From NCBI RefSeq assembly GCF_023343835.1, contig NC_064438.1, positions 14,985,077 through 15,049,076 on the forward strand: DNA of 64,000 bases, read 5' to 3'. The DNA comes from Lagopus muta. Its lineage: Eukaryota > Chordata > Aves > Galliformes > Phasianidae. Below are positions 45,901 through 57,855 of this stretch, piece after piece (the first letter of the stretch is position 1; each line of letters begins with the position of its first letter). A program made the translations under genes and the position numbers. The notes under the pieces are model-generated. The model ran no database searches. It was given only the letters and a program-made list of their open reading frames with translations, and was not told the DNA's origin.

Positions 45901-48900
45901 ATCTACTCAAAACAATGAGATGAACCCTGAGTTCATTTTCAGGCATCCAAGCCAAGTTGAAATCCAAACTGGTGATGAAGGTAACTTAGCAGAATTTCTT
46001 ACACTGCTGCAATTCAAAGTGAAGCTCATAAGGCAGAATACAATTTTAAATACCAGATACATCAGCCAATTTGGCACATAAAGAATGTTTGGCATCTCTT
46101 CTGCCTGAAAAATGTATCTGTTCATTGAAACATAACTCATCGGGAACGTATAAGAGTTAAAGGAGTAAGTTGTAACGCAGGGAGCATGCTAAAATGTTAC
46201 TGCATTTCACTGTATTTACAAGCATAACCTGTAAACTAGAACAGCAACAAGCATTATGTCATGGGAATCATTCATTTGACCAACCTTAAATGACATTACA
46301 ATGAGGTGGTTCAACACAGAAAAAAAAAAGGAGACTCATGTACCGCAACTGAACAGAAACAGTACCATCAAATAAACAGCAATTACTGATTTAAGGACAT
46401 CCCAGGCAAGTATGGTCCACTACTAGTAAAAACAACAGTAACCCAAAGCAAGATGCAGAAGTAGGCACGTTAGACAACGTAGAAGAACAGCTGACACTTT
46501 AAAAGGAATAAGTTCAATTTCAAACACCTTCATCACCTTCGTCAGCTTCATCACCAAGGAAATTTTTATTTCTAAGACTACAGCAGTATTTACCAAAATA
46601 CCAACAAAGGAGGGATAAGTGTATAGCAAACATTTATAGCCTGAAATTTGAGACAAGAAGCTTTAAGCCCCTAAAAAGCCAAGGAAACCAGCCTTTCCTC
46701 ACCTGCACACCCTCTGAGTTAGTGAAGTAAGAACAGATTTTAAACTCACAACAGCACTGGCATTGACAGACGCAGGTTCAGCACTTCCATTCATATCAGA
46801 GCTCCTCTCCTTTTTGATCTCTTCCAGATCAGTAACTGTGCCTGGACCTTTCTTCTTCTTGAGTTTAGCCAAAATAGAAGATTCCCTCTCTGGAAAGGGA
46901 GGCATTTCCTCTAGCACTGTAGCCTTATCACAGGGGAAAAAAAAAAGAAAAAGTATACTAATTATATTTACAGAATAAGTCAAATCAACTTCCCAGTCTT
47001 TGAAGAGACATTCAGGCAAAAGAAGAAACAATTACCTACACAGAAAATGACTATGTATGAAAGGCTGGCATACAGTGGCAGATAAGACTTCCTTTAAAAA
47101 AAAGTTATTTAAAATTCCTCCTAAAACTGTTGCATAGAAGGAGTGTATTACCTGTTTGATAAAGTACGTTTTAAAATAAATAAATGAAGAGGGAGGGAGG
47201 AGACTACAGCAGACCTACACCAAGATCTGAACCCACAGATTACCCAAGGATTTAGTTAGACCGAGATGCCTATTAGCTGTCCAGGCTGAGAGCACCATGC
47301 TCTGGCCTGATTGCATCAGGTTACCTGGAATTTCTAGAGACAAAAGTTTTGTGCCCACCAGCAAACAAGTAGATTTCACAGATCTTCTCAAGTAGTCTGA
47401 AACTGTTTACCACCAGCATCAAAAAAATCTGTAAGGATTAAGTGAGGACCTCCTTTTCTATTTGGTTTCAGTTTATGCATTGCCTTTGTCAAGTCTTCTT
47501 TAAGATATGCTGCTTTCCTTCACTCACACTCAGAGATGACATTAATTTCTCAATAATTGCAAAGTTAAAGGACACGAAGACAACCAGATCGTTGTGTGGA
47601 GGAATGGAAGTGGAAGAAATCTGTTTGAGAGTTTGAGGCCTCAATCCAATAAATATATCTTTGAACTGCTTATCAAACCTCTGAAAACCTAGAATATTTT
47701 CATTAAGATACAAGCAGTCATTTTCCTTCCCAAAGAAGTAACACCTTTGATATTAGTTTTAAAGAAGGCCGCAGCTGAATTATGTACACTAAGAAGAACC
47801 AGCATCCATTTTACAGATCTGTAATTCCACATTAAGATTTCTGAGCAGTCAGCTAAGGTTTAGTCACGTTTACTTATTGGGAGAAGAAATGGTTAAGAGT
47901 TCTGCGTAATAAAAAGGGTTCTGTACCTACCAATATGTCAGTACTGGCAATAGTACTGAGCCTCAAATACTCAACAGCTCTCTGCTGCAGCTCAACATCA
48001 GCATTCTTTAGCTGACTGTCACTGCGCAATACATCTTGAATAGTAGTTTTGATTTCTGGAAACAGGTTCACAAACTTGATGTAGGTGGACAGCAGCAGAG
48101 CTCGGGTAGGAACACTACACAGATGAAACTTGGAATGCAGCAAGTTGAACTGGATGAGGGGACTTGAAAGAGGGGAAGAAAAATAATTAGTTCAGATTCT
48201 GTTGACGTGATAACCACAATGGCATTGCTATCAGAAGCTGAATCATTTGTTAACTGACTTTTAGGAATATTAAATAGATGATTTTATTTTTTTCAAGTAC
48301 TTCAATGAACTTAAAAGGTGTTTTACCTTGATCTTGGATCACCTGCTATCAGATTACCAAACTCTCCCAAGATGTAGCCACCTACTTTAACAAGATTCTC
48401 ATGGCACGCTGGAGCTTGAAGGGCCTGTAGGAACACAGTATTAGTCACCAATCTGTACTGTATTAAAAATACATAATTTTTTTTCCTTTTCCCACTTTTT
48501 TTCCATTTTTTCCCTGTCTTGCCCTTGTTTAGTTTCCTAGACTACTTCTGTATATTAGCAGGTAATGGTTGCATACTTCCACAAGGATCACCAAGTTACC
48601 ACTACTCTGGATTCCAGCATCCAGAAAACTCAGGGCGAAAAAAAACAGTGTAAAAGGCTTCTATTTTTACTACATTTCAGAAAATGTCCAGAAAATTAAT
48701 AATTCCCTTATTAATCCATCCAATTATTCTCACCTCAAAAACAGTCTTTGCTGCATACCCTTGTACATCATCCCTGTTGATAACGATCTGAATAACTCGG
48801 TACCACACTTCTTCACTGACGTAGTCACCGGCAATACGAATCAGATTCAAGATTGTGTCCACATACCAGGTGTAATCCACTGCGTACTTCTCTGCTAGAA

Positions 48901-51900
48901 TTGCAACTTTCAGAACCTGAACACACAAAACAATCAAGAAGGTTGACCAGCGTCTGCTATAACCTCTATACCAGGATTTACTTTATATACTTGCAGTGAT
49001 ATCACACAGTAGCACAGAAGCCTCAGTTTCAGCCCACGTGCTCCCATGTCAAAGGCAAAAGTGAACACAGATTTTGTGCTAGAACACATGGCTGCCAGGT
49101 AAGTACTTTCCTAGCAATGCATTTGAATGTGTTGCACCTGTGGCTGTATGTTTTGAATACTTTGCTATAAATCACCAGTTAAGCCATCATAGAGACAGCA
49201 CTGATGAAAAACTCAAAAGTTATTGAAAAAAAGTTAAAAAAAGGATCATTTCAAGAAAATTTAGTGCCTATCAACAACAAAGTAATTACCACAAAGTAAT
49301 TACAAAGTAATTACCACAAGCATAGATTTTGGCTATCATTTCATAAATGATAAACTGCTTCATATATCATAAATGATAAACATTTCATAAACTGGTTATA
49401 ACTCCTCCTCCACCAGGAGGAAGGAAACAGACATCGCACCACCTTTTAGCTGATCATAAGCCATCGTTTTGGGGAATCTGTAGACTGAAAGTGTCCTTAC
49501 AACATACACAGTATGAAGTTCTACCCACAAGTAAGCAGACATCACAGTAGTTTTTTAAGCTACTCATCAGTTGACTTGAGAAGGACATAACTCTCATATC
49601 TAGGGACTGTATCTGCTCAAACATCAGCACTTCACCTTCTACACGCAATGCCCTGAAACCAAGATTACGTTTTAAAATTCCTTATTTTCAAGTGCTTTTC
49701 TCTCCCCTCCTCCATTAGTTTAACTAAGAAATGAAGAACATTCTTTGCTATTAGACTAACAGCCCTCCAGCTGGTTTCTAAAACCACAGTCAAAGAATTT
49801 CTACCACAAATAGCATCCCAATCAATAAACGATACCAAAGGCAGACACGAAAAACTGAGGAACTAAAAATATCTCACAATTTCTTCTCTAATGGAATAGT
49901 CAGCAGTCTCCAAGTAATTCAGCATTTCAGCCACAATCTGCTGGGCGTTGCTTCGGTCACACATTGCATACAGGAGATCCACAGCTCTTTGCCGTACGCT
50001 CACATCTCTTTCAGTCTGCAAAAGGACACACAGCAAAAGGTCAAAATGATTTCACCTTTGTTGGGAAAAGATGCAACTTAATGAAGAGATGAGACATTAT
50101 AACTCATGGTCAGATTTTCAAAGTTTTCCATATGCACATTAGACTTCTTCTGTGAATGAGTTTGCAGTCTTTTCTGCACTAAATAATTAGTACCAATGGC
50201 CACAGATGAGCTAATAACTGGCTGAAATTGTCAAATTGTCACCAGGCCAACGGGCAGTTAACGTCTTGCAGTTTTAATGTCAAGCCTCCCTCAAATCAAC
50301 AGAAGCTCAGCTAAAACAGACCTGTACTTTAAGGTTAGACAAATGTATGAATATGCTACAGCATGAGCTTGGAAGAAAACATTACATGTAAGCACTGAAC
50401 TGTGAACGTAAAGGTACATGCAAATTAGGCCTCCTCTTCACATCTGCTTTCTCACAGAAACATGACCTGAAAATTCATCTTTCTGGTTTCTTGACCTTTG
50501 GAAAAAAACGGCCCATGCTCCACTGGAAACCAATCTACTTCACTGCTCTCCATCAGCTGCTACAGTGAAGGTAAAGTATGTGGTACAAGCAAGACAGTAA
50601 CAGGACAAAGTCTTCCTCAGCATTCTCAATTTCGAATTTCAAGTTTCAGCTTCACTCTACAGATTGAGGAGGATACTGTTACAGGGGCCACAGCTACAAG
50701 TATCAGATTCACTAGTAAGCTGAAGAAATAAGCTAAAGCTGACCTCTGTTATTGCCAGCACAGCATGACCAAGGAAAATAACTCTTCTTATTCCCAAGTA
50801 TTACTAGACTAACCAGGGATAAGGGGATATGGGGATGAGAGGGGGAAAAAGCAGTGAAGAAGGGGACACAAGGGGTGGGAAAAGAGACTGAAAACCGACC
50901 GTACACTTAATATTTACCTTTAGTGCATTGATAACAGTTTCTATGTGTGTTTTCACAGCCTCATGTGAGAATTCAGAGCTGGCAAGCGTGCACATGCTTT
51001 CCAGTGCTAGGTAACGCAAATTAGTTTCTCGGTGCTGCAAGAACTGACCTAGCTGGTTACAGGCACGGACTAGTAGATTTGGCTCACTGCACAGAACAGG
51101 AGAGAAAGTGAAAGGGTTAAAAGCAACAGATTTGAGAACATCAAATACAGAATACTATTTCTGCAGTGCAAATTTATTTAAGTGCCTCAGAAGGTGTCTG
51201 CTAGAATGTCCTGCTGGTGAAATGAAAATTCAGACACTGAGAACAAATCATATCTAATGGATTAAAGCAGTGATCTCAACACAAAACACTCGCCCCTAAA
51301 AAAGCAAGAAAAGTCACAATAAACTGTTCTGCCAGTGACACAGTGCATTAACTTCCAAACCAATCGCAGTGCTTGCGCTCCAACCTAGCAAGCAGCTTCT
51401 TATTCTGCTTTTCCCCATCTGGTAAAAATTTGCTCAGTGTTCAAAAGCCATGATTTTTCTTTTAGAAAAGTCACACTGCAACAAAACTGTTTTCACAGCT
51501 CACCTGTCGTGATGTATAATTAAACTGATCGCCTCAAATAGCACAGCATTCTTCGCATTTGAGTGTTGTACTTTCTTTGACTTTGGTGGCTCCTGTGCTT
51601 TGTTAAGAATAGTTTCTAGGCATTCTGTGAGACGACCACGTACCGCAGGGTCTTCTAGAGAAGAACAAGCCGTTGGACAACTTCATTTTGCTCAACACCC
51701 TAACCTCTACCTAAGGCCTTCCACCTTGCTAAATACAGGGATTAAACTGAAGTATTCCGTTTATTAAACAGTTCACCCATTCCCCCTTCAACCACAGTGT
51801 ACAGACATCAAAAATTCCAAGAAATATCTATTGAGCAAGAGTAAAAGTCAAACATCACTGGCACTGTCATGTATTTCAAGGCTTTAATATCCTTGATAGC

Positions 51901-54900
51901 ATTAAAGTATGTTTCAAATGGCTACTGTGTGCTGCATACTGGTCTGACATCTGACACTTCACAACTAAACATAGTTCAATAGAACACGTAGCTTAGAGCA
52001 ATCTGAAAAACTCAAGTATAGGCTTCAGCAACCTTGTCTTAAGGCACAGTGCTTGCACTCCAACTCAATGGGCGCAGTACAGAGCAGTAGCTCTTTGAAT
52101 GTAGCAAACAGCATCAGCTATGGCCACCGTTGCGATTTGTGCATTACCTGGAGGTGGGTAGCACTGTAAGAGCCTCAGAAGTTTCACAGATAACCAAGGA
52201 GCAGGGACAAAATAGTACGTATAGTCCTGAAGATCTGTTGATGCAGAAGTAACAATCTGTAAAATAAGCAGACATCACTTCAGCTACTTAAGTTAAGTGA
52301 TTTGCAATCGTGATAAGCAGCTAAAGAACATCATAGGTCACTTTTGACAGAAGCCTACAAAATTATGTCACCAAAAATGATTAAGTAGCTTAACTCTATG
52401 CAAACTGTCATACTACTGAGTACAACATCAGGATTTCTAATACAAGAAATTCAACTTTGCTAATAAAGTATTCCATTGAGTTCCTTCCTGAAATCATGCT
52501 TGCTTGTCTTAAGAATGAAGATGATCATCTCATAGGGCCAAGATGTTTAGCTAGAAGCCTGACTTTCCTTGGGTCAGTATTTCATATATTTAGGCTTCTT
52601 ATTGGCTGATTCCAGTGCTGTAATTGACTGATCACTGGTAGGTGAACTCAGAAATCAAATGGTACTGCAAACTGAACTATTACCTTCATTATTATTCATA
52701 CTGCACAGCAAAGAATGGATGGCTTTCACTGAAAGGGTTTTTATGGATAGAGAGTGTGACAAGAATTAGATTGGATTTCAGAGGGAGTACCTTTCTTTGT
52801 GGATTTCTTTTTCCCCTTTGATTCTAGGGTTAACACAAGTCTCACATTAGCCTTGTACAAGAAAATTCTAACTCTTGCTGCTCCATTACAGAACAGCTAT
52901 GCACTTCCTTTGCTTTTAAGTATTAGACAGATTCTTCAGAATTGAAGAGAAATTAAGTCTCTCTGAACAGCAAGTAATTTATTTTGCATCTAAGACCACA
53001 CAGAAATTGAAGCTCAACGCATAGCTGTAAAGTAATATTCTCACGTGCCTTGCAAGCTTCCTAAGAGACTGCAGCAAAACAAAACAGTAACATATAGCTT
53101 CCAGCATGAAGATGCTAACCTGGAAACTTTGCATCCATACAGAAATGTCTCTGCTCCTCTCCCTGAATTGAATCCCTTGCCCCTGCTTAATCCCCTACAT
53201 CCCATTTACAGAATATCTAGTACTAATGAATATTAGCCTAGTGGCAGCACAAAAGCAGGAAAAGAAAGATAACCCATCCTATAAGAAGCTTAAATGTAGT
53301 TAGAAGCATAGGCTATAATTTTTGAGAGTTCTGTGCAGAAATTTGTAGAATCTTTTCATCAAGTACTCCCTGGTGCTACAGCAACATAAAAGATGATTTA
53401 AAAAACTCAGCTACATCCTGGGGATCCCTGAGAATACACGCAGCTGAGAGAGAATGTTTTGCTACATACATCTGCAGTATAGCAAGGATTATACAAAAAA
53501 AAAAGTTTGGGAAGTAAAGCTTTCTGTCCAGCTAAGCAAGAAATGTTAAAATGTTGTGTGAACTACCTGTACAAACCAGAATTGAATAATCCTCGGTTTT
53601 AATGGTATACTACATAAATCTGACCTAGAAAGATGAATCAATAAGCAACATTAAGATAATCTGACCTAGAAAGCAGAATGAATTAGGCTACCGTCAATCA
53701 TTATCAGAGTTATCATTGGACTCACTCTGCTTAATCTCGACACTGCCAAAGAGACTGAAGTTTTGAACTCTTCTGGGTTCTTCTGTGCCAAAGTTGTGAT
53801 CAGACTTGTAGCTGCAGTAACCACACCCTAGAAAGAAAAACAAAACCGCATATTCACCTTAATAACAATTTAGGATGCTGCTTGTTAACACCACCTTTCA
53901 CTGGCAGTAATTTTTAATATAAAAGAAAACTGAGTTAATCCCCACGACAAAGACTCATATTAAAAAGCCATTTATTTTACAGACATGCAGACAAATTGCA
54001 CGCCTTTAAAACTGAGTAGGATTTTCAATGTGATACTATCATGCCGGCAGAGCATTTCATGTTGTTTTTGTATGAGCTTTGCCTCACATTTGGATAGTAC
54101 ATATAAAATACATTCAGAGAGCTGCACTAAAATAAAGCCTGGATGCAAACTATCTTCTTAAACAAGAGAAGCACGAGTAAAAAAAAACCAGGATGCAACA
54201 GATGATCCAGAAAAGCATTCTGGCAACTGAATGTGAAGAGTGGCCTTTGTATAATACAAACATTTTATATTGCTGAAGACTAAAGTGTTCCCATTACAAT
54301 CAAAACAAAGGCCTAAATTGACTTTCTTCCTAAAGTAATCAGACAAAAGAATAGTCCATTCTCTAAAATAACAGGTTTTTCCTTTTGAACCAGCAGGATA
54401 GGAATGACAACATGGATTGTACAGGACAGTGAAGTCCAGGCACTGCTACATCAGGCCTTGCATTTTTAGTGTTTAGTCCTAAAAAAATCAGCATTACATC
54501 TACACATCAGACTCAGGATCATAAGGCTCACAATTTACAGTCAGAGCAAACAAAGAACTTATGCATGCCATTCCTTTTACACGCCAACAATATTTAAGGC
54601 AAGTACAGTATGAATAAAAATTAAAATACACAGCAATTTGTGAAAGAACTTCTTCCGTCTCTTTACCCTTGTCTTGAAACAGCAACAACCCACCTGGTGG
54701 AAAAACTCTAGAGAAATAAATTCATACACAGAGTAGACCAAAGAAGAACTGAGCTGATTTACCAAGTGCTGGTCATTGAGGAGATGTACCACTCTGGACG
54801 TCCAGTCTCCCATGGGGACAAGGTCAGGGGAAGTTCTATACAAACGCAGCAGGCATAAGGCAGCACTCTGCTTCACACTATCCATAGTATCTCTGCAAGA

Positions 54901-57855
54901 TAGAACCACAATATTTTAAACCCACAGTAAAGTCACAGCAATACCCACGGGCTAGCAGTATGCTAAACTTCATACAGGCTCAGCAGCCTCTGAGAGAGAG
55001 CATATTTTCAACAGAAGTTGGCTAAATAAGTTCTTCCTGAGTAACAGTATTTGTTCTGAAATTCATCCAATAAGTTTAACTGGTCAAGTGCTCATCCATT
55101 ACACACGTCTAGTAGCTCCTATAATGATTCTTTTACTTAAGGAGGCATCTGACAACTTTTCATCAGAGCTGAAGGTCCATCATCAGAACTCCTCATTGAG
55201 TCAAGATCTCACTAAATGTTAAGAACAGAAGCTTCTTCCAAACAGACTCACACAGTTCAGGTCCATTACACTACACATGTGAATTAAGCTGGATCTCCTG
55301 ACAGGTACCATATCAGAGATGAATCATTACCTGCTCAACACTCAACAGCTTCATTACCAACAGGCAGCATGCAAATTGACTGGCTGTCACCAAACAGGCA
55401 ACCCACAAGTCTATTCACCCTGGCATCCACATTGCTGGCAGGAGAACTGACTATTTTAGGTGCACTGTACTATTCTAGTTCAGTGAGCTTCCTCTCACGG
55501 AATAGAGAATAGTGCATTGGTGGTTTTTTTGTTTTTAATAATGTTGCATGTGTCACAACAGCTAAAAAATAAGCATGAAACATAAGCAACGAAAGTTTTA
55601 AGAGGCAGTTTATACTGTGAAATCTTGGTTAAATGTTCAGAAATGTCCACAGCCCCAACAGAAGTTCAGTCTCCTCATTATCTAAGAAGTTACCAATTTT
55701 CAATGACACCATCCCATACTTCCTTCAAGCTTTGAAAACTTAGGGCACAAAAAGCTCAGTGTTCAAACAAGTCTCAACTGAAAGTGCTCTTCTCTGCTGA
55801 TGACCAATGAATGCACTTTCTCTAGGCATGCATAAGAAGTAATTTCAAGTCCAAGAAAGGTGGAATTCCACAACAGAATTCTTCCCATATCATGAATGAG
55901 ACTAGGCCTATAGTAAGCAGCAGGTGCTGGCTGCTTATTCTTCTCTTTCTGGCCCATATTAAAATTTAGCTCTGCAGAACATTAATATTGTTCAAATGTA
56001 GTATTATAAAAACAATCTCAAGAGTTCAAAAGTGTTTCACATGAATTTTGCCACAACTAGACATCACTTATTGCATCCCTCTTGTCAACAGCTTAGACTT
56101 TGCACATTATTTTAAGTTTCCAAAAGAAATGAAAAAGAAGAAGTGTAGCAATCTCAAGCTTTCTAATAAATTCAGTTAACTACAGTTTAGAAATTTACCA
56201 GGTCTGGTCAAAGATTTCTTAGCAATAAGAAATGAAATTCAGAGTGGCTATGACTACTTGTTGGTTACAGGAACAGCTATTCACAAGGCCATCAGATGAG
56301 GCAAGAACACTCGCTGTACAGAATATTAGCACACTCCTCATGAAGTCAGGACTATTAAAAAAAGCTCTTATAAGCAAATTTGTAGTTTAAGCCCCTACTT
56401 ATTTTCATTTATTTCTCTTCTTTTCATCAAAAGAGGCGAGGGAAGTAAAACAGGCATTTCGGTGCTCATTAGCACGCGTTTATAAAGAACAAAAACTTGA
56501 TCAGTACACAAAGCTATAAAAATCTATTCAAGATGTTGACAGCCTTAATTTCTCATGTAATATCAGTACTCTTCTACAAGCAACTCCACCTTTGGCTTTA
56601 CCAGAATGTTTGCAGCTACAGGAGACCATTTATACGGCAAGCACAGGGCTGTGCAGCTCAAAGCATGGATTCAGCTGCTCCTATCGAACCAAGTCAGTGC
56701 AGGAAGGCACATCAGACCTACCCAGCTACGAGGATTTTTGGAATTTCTCCAGCAAACGCTTCTGCCATCTCGCGGCTGCCCACGTTGGCAATGCAGTGCA
56801 GGGCCAGACCCATGAAGGTGGGGTTGCGGCTGGCCAGATCGTTCTTGATCGCGTTGTTTATGAGGCGGATCAGCTCACTGTTGGAGTTCACCAGGACGGA
56901 GATGAAGAGATAGCCCTGCGCTCCAGAAAAAGGATAAGGAGGATTTATTTTAGCTGGCATGCTATGTTTTCTGCTAATGCCACAAGGAATACTTCAGGAC
57001 ACACTGCGTCTTCAATATCAAATGTGTGGGCAGAAACATAATTAGACACTAGAGTGAAAGCTAGAAAGATGAAGTGCAGATGAAGTAGTCTGATGTCCCC
57101 TTATTTATCAGAAAGCTCAAGGTCTGCAGATCAATCTGTTTCAGCGTGTAACCAAAAGATCACTCTGAGTGAGAGGGATAATATGTGAATGAGAAGCAAA
57201 AGAAGAATCTTATTGTTTAGGCACTCGTACTTAACAGGTATTTGATAAATATGGCATTATCTAAGAAGGTTTGAAGAGATTACCAAAATTAAGTTACTTG
57301 CCTATTCTGTTTCAAGTATGAATGGTTAACCTCCACACAGCACTTAAAGTGAAACTCATGCTTGCATTATAGTCTGTTAGCAGGAGCTAACGTTTCTCAG
57401 AAGTCTCTGTCTCTATCTAAATGCAAGACTCAAGGCAGTGACCAAACAAAAACAGCACTGTTGCACAGAGTACACATTTCAGCTGTTATAATTTGTGGAA
57501 TATTCTTAAACACTACTTGCTAGTACAAGATACAAGATCTGAGTCACTTACTAGTACAAGATAAAAGATCTTTGGTGCAAAAAGGTATTTTCATTTTAGA
57601 ATCACTGCTAAATCCCAAACAAGGCTTTCATTTGAGGGAGAGGGAAAGTACTTACAGATTAAATAGCTAAGGCAGAACATTAGACAGAATGCCTTCTCTT
57701 TTAAGTACTCACAATTTGTTTTTCTGTGTATCTATTGGAACTGAGCAGGTTTACAGCCTCCATATGACCAAAGTCAATGTCGTGCCCCAGGAGAAAGATG
57801 AAAAGCAGCTTGCAGACATATTTTTTCTTACTGTAACCATCCAGAGCCTTGTCAC
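37966..57855 (-). CDS. AP2A2: AP2A2, AP-2 complex subunit alpha-2 (alpha-C adaptin), 5'-partial, 20 constitutive exons
   Basis: Large subunit of the AP-2 clathrin adaptor, which links clathrin, PI(4,5)P2 membranes and cargo during endocytosis at the plasma membrane. Twenty exons join in frame over 2684 nt and give 893 complete residues to the TAA stop, starting at [15 protein letters not shown]. With the 46 residues expected upstream this makes 939, the usual alpha-C length. Order: alpha-helical trunk (57855 to about 46923), flexible hinge (exons at 46750 and 45377: [20 protein letters not shown]), then the ear ([16 protein letters not shown], the [11 protein letters not shown] block, and the C-terminal [10 protein letters not shown]). 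The hinge and SDDLQP text identify alpha-C, not alpha-A (AP2A1). The two 5' coding exons and promoter were not found to the right within the window. Confidence 0.97.
38824..38958 (-). CDS. AP2A2: AP2A2 exon: ear platform
   Basis: 135 nt, phase 0 at both ends. Encodes [20 protein letters not shown] and then [16 protein letters not shown]; essentially the mammalian sequence. Confidence 0.97.
39613..39682 (-). CDS. AP2A2: AP2A2 exon: ear platform
   Basis: 70 nt; enters in phase 2 and leaves in phase 0. Encodes [20 protein letters not shown]. Confidence 0.96.
39872..39988 (-). CDS. AP2A2: AP2A2 exon: ear platform
   Basis: 117 nt, phase 2 in and phase 2 out. Encodes [20 protein letters not shown] and then QRWKQLS. 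The FFQPTEM block is a core element of the platform subdomain. Confidence 0.97.
40769..40892 (-). CDS. AP2A2: AP2A2 exon downstream of a U12-type intron
   Basis: 124 nt. Encodes [20 protein letters not shown] and then [10 protein letters not shown]. The upstream border is set by length conservation (LQP-S-LNLQ) and by distance from the branch-site-like TTCCTTAGC. An alternative border at 40898, ending in AC, would add two residues and also stay in frame. Confidence 0.88.
40893..41672 (-). other. AP2A2: U12-type (AT-AC class) intron of AP2A2
   Basis: On the - strand the intron opens ATATCCTT (41672 down to 41665), the exact minor-spliceosome AT-type 5' site, and no usable GT donor is needed. 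Near the 3' end is TTCCTTAGC (40910-40902), one base away from the U12 branch consensus, with its A 11 nt from the proposed exon border. The 3' end is unusual: it ends in CAT at 40893, or in AC at 40899 if the exon is two codons longer. Confidence 0.75.
41673..41762 (-). CDS. AP2A2: AP2A2 exon: ear, upstream of the U12-type intron
   Basis: 90 nt. Encodes [20 protein letters not shown] and then ICSDDLQP. The exon ends CCAA immediately before ATATCCTT, the U12 5' splice site. Confidence 0.94.
42215..42236. repeat. (AAT)n microsatellite
   Basis: About seven AAT units in an AP2A2 intron. Confidence 0.85.
42522..42604 (-). CDS. AP2A2: AP2A2 exon: start of the ear sandwich subdomain
   Basis: 83 nt; enters in phase 2, leaves in phase 1. 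Encodes [20 protein letters not shown] and then SEFRQNL. Confidence 0.97.
42874..42913. repeat. (AC)20 microsatellite
   Basis: Uninterrupted AC dinucleotides over 40 bp in the AP2A2 intron upstream of the 42522-42604 exon. Confidence 0.95.
43553..43630 (-). CDS. AP2A2: Candidate AP2A2 hinge cassette exon, 26 residues
   Basis: A 78-nt open block in the intron between the hinge exon and the first ear exon. It enters in phase 2 and leaves in phase 2 exactly as needed, so including it adds 26 residues without changing frame. Acidic content ([20 protein letters not shown]). It has a good acceptor (CTGAACTAG after CTTTCTTCCTTTGTG), a perfect branch-point-like TACTAAC 50 nt upstream (43683-43689), and donor CACAA|gtaagc. 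Mammalian AP2A1 has a known brain-enriched hinge insertion of similar size; this one is in AP2A2. Not confirmed by transcript data here. Confidence 0.65.
43631..45376. other. AP2A2: AP2A2 intron upstream of the candidate cassette exon
   Basis: 1.75 kb with a TACTAAC branch-like site at 43683-43689 and nothing else recognised. Confidence 0.5.
45377..45540 (-). CDS. AP2A2: AP2A2 exon: hinge
   Basis: 164 nt, phase 0 in, phase 2 out. Encodes [20 protein letters not shown] and then the DVFSDS motif and NFA. Low-complexity Pro/Ser/Ala hinge typical of alpha-C. Confidence 0.97.
46750..46923 (-). CDS. AP2A2: AP2A2 exon: trunk end and start of hinge
   Basis: 174 nt, phase 0 at both ends. Encodes [20 protein letters not shown] and then [16 protein letters not shown], with a KLKKKKG basic run. 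Confidence 0.96.
47931..48162 (-). CDS. AP2A2: AP2A2 exon: trunk
   Basis: 232 nt; enters in phase 2, leaves in phase 0. Begins [20 protein letters not shown] and ends ASTDIL. The start was set by joining AG|T to the upstream exon (DPRSS), which adds four residues compared with the first internal acceptor-like CAG. Confidence 0.96.
48327..48424 (-). CDS. AP2A2: AP2A2 exon: trunk
   Basis: 98 nt, phase 0 in, phase 2 out. Encodes [20 protein letters not shown] and then [12 protein letters not shown]. Confidence 0.97.
48734..48916 (-). CDS. AP2A2: AP2A2 exon: trunk
   Basis: 183 nt, phase 0 at both ends. Encodes [20 protein letters not shown] and then [17 protein letters not shown]. Confidence 0.97.
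49266..49390. repeat. Short local duplications
   Basis: ACAAAGTAATTACCAC is repeated almost three times near 49279-49320, then CATTTCATAAATGATAAAC-like copies at 49337-49390. Intronic. Confidence 0.7.
49878..50015 (-). CDS. AP2A2: AP2A2 exon: trunk
   Basis: 138 nt, phase 0 at both ends. Encodes [20 protein letters not shown] and then [15 protein letters not shown]. Confidence 0.97.
50918..51086 (-). CDS. AP2A2: AP2A2 exon: trunk
   Basis: 169 nt; enters in phase 2, leaves in phase 0. Encodes [20 protein letters not shown] and then [19 protein letters not shown]. Confidence 0.97.
51504..51654 (-). CDS. AP2A2: AP2A2 exon: trunk
   Basis: 151 nt; enters in phase 1, leaves in phase 2. Encodes [20 protein letters not shown] and then [20 protein letters not shown]. 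Confidence 0.97.
52148..52256 (-). CDS. AP2A2: AP2A2 exon: trunk
   Basis: 109 nt, phase 0 in, phase 1 out. Encodes [20 protein letters not shown] and then [16 protein letters not shown]. Confidence 0.97.
53726..53827 (-). CDS. AP2A2: AP2A2 exon: trunk
   Basis: 102 nt, phase 0 at both ends. Encodes [20 protein letters not shown] and then [14 protein letters not shown]. Confidence 0.97.
54763..54892 (-). CDS. AP2A2: AP2A2 exon: trunk
   Basis: 130 nt; enters in phase 2, leaves in phase 0 at CACTTG|gtaaat. Encodes [20 protein letters not shown] and then [18 protein letters not shown]. The open frame runs past the donor, but those extra residues are intronic. Confidence 0.96.
54893..56721. other. 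AP2A2: AP2A2 intron without recognised features
   Basis: 1.8 kb; no repeats or exon-like blocks seen. Confidence 0.5.
56722..56915 (-). CDS. AP2A2: AP2A2 exon: trunk
   Basis: 194 nt, phase 0 in, phase 2 out. Encodes [20 protein letters not shown] and then [20 protein letters not shown]. Locally GC- and CpG-rich relative to the flanking introns. Confidence 0.97.
57713..57855 (-). CDS. AP2A2: AP2A2 exon: N-terminal trunk, first exon visible
   Basis: 143 nt; enters in phase 1, leaves in phase 0. Encodes [20 protein letters not shown] and then [20 protein letters not shown]. The basic GYSKKKY stretch is part of the PI(4,5)P2-binding region of alpha adaptin. By family length, 46 residues precede it. 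Confidence 0.97.

Noticed and set aside
54577-54762. Extension of the AP2A2 exon open frame past 54763
   Set aside because: The protein match stops at ...NDQHL, exactly at a gtaaat donor, and the next exon continues with GVVTAATS. The extra frame is intronic.
56497-57041. Plus-strand open frames of 138 and 149 residues over 56497-57041
   Set aside because: They lie antisense to the AP2A2 exon 56722-56915, whose - strand protein match is unambiguous.
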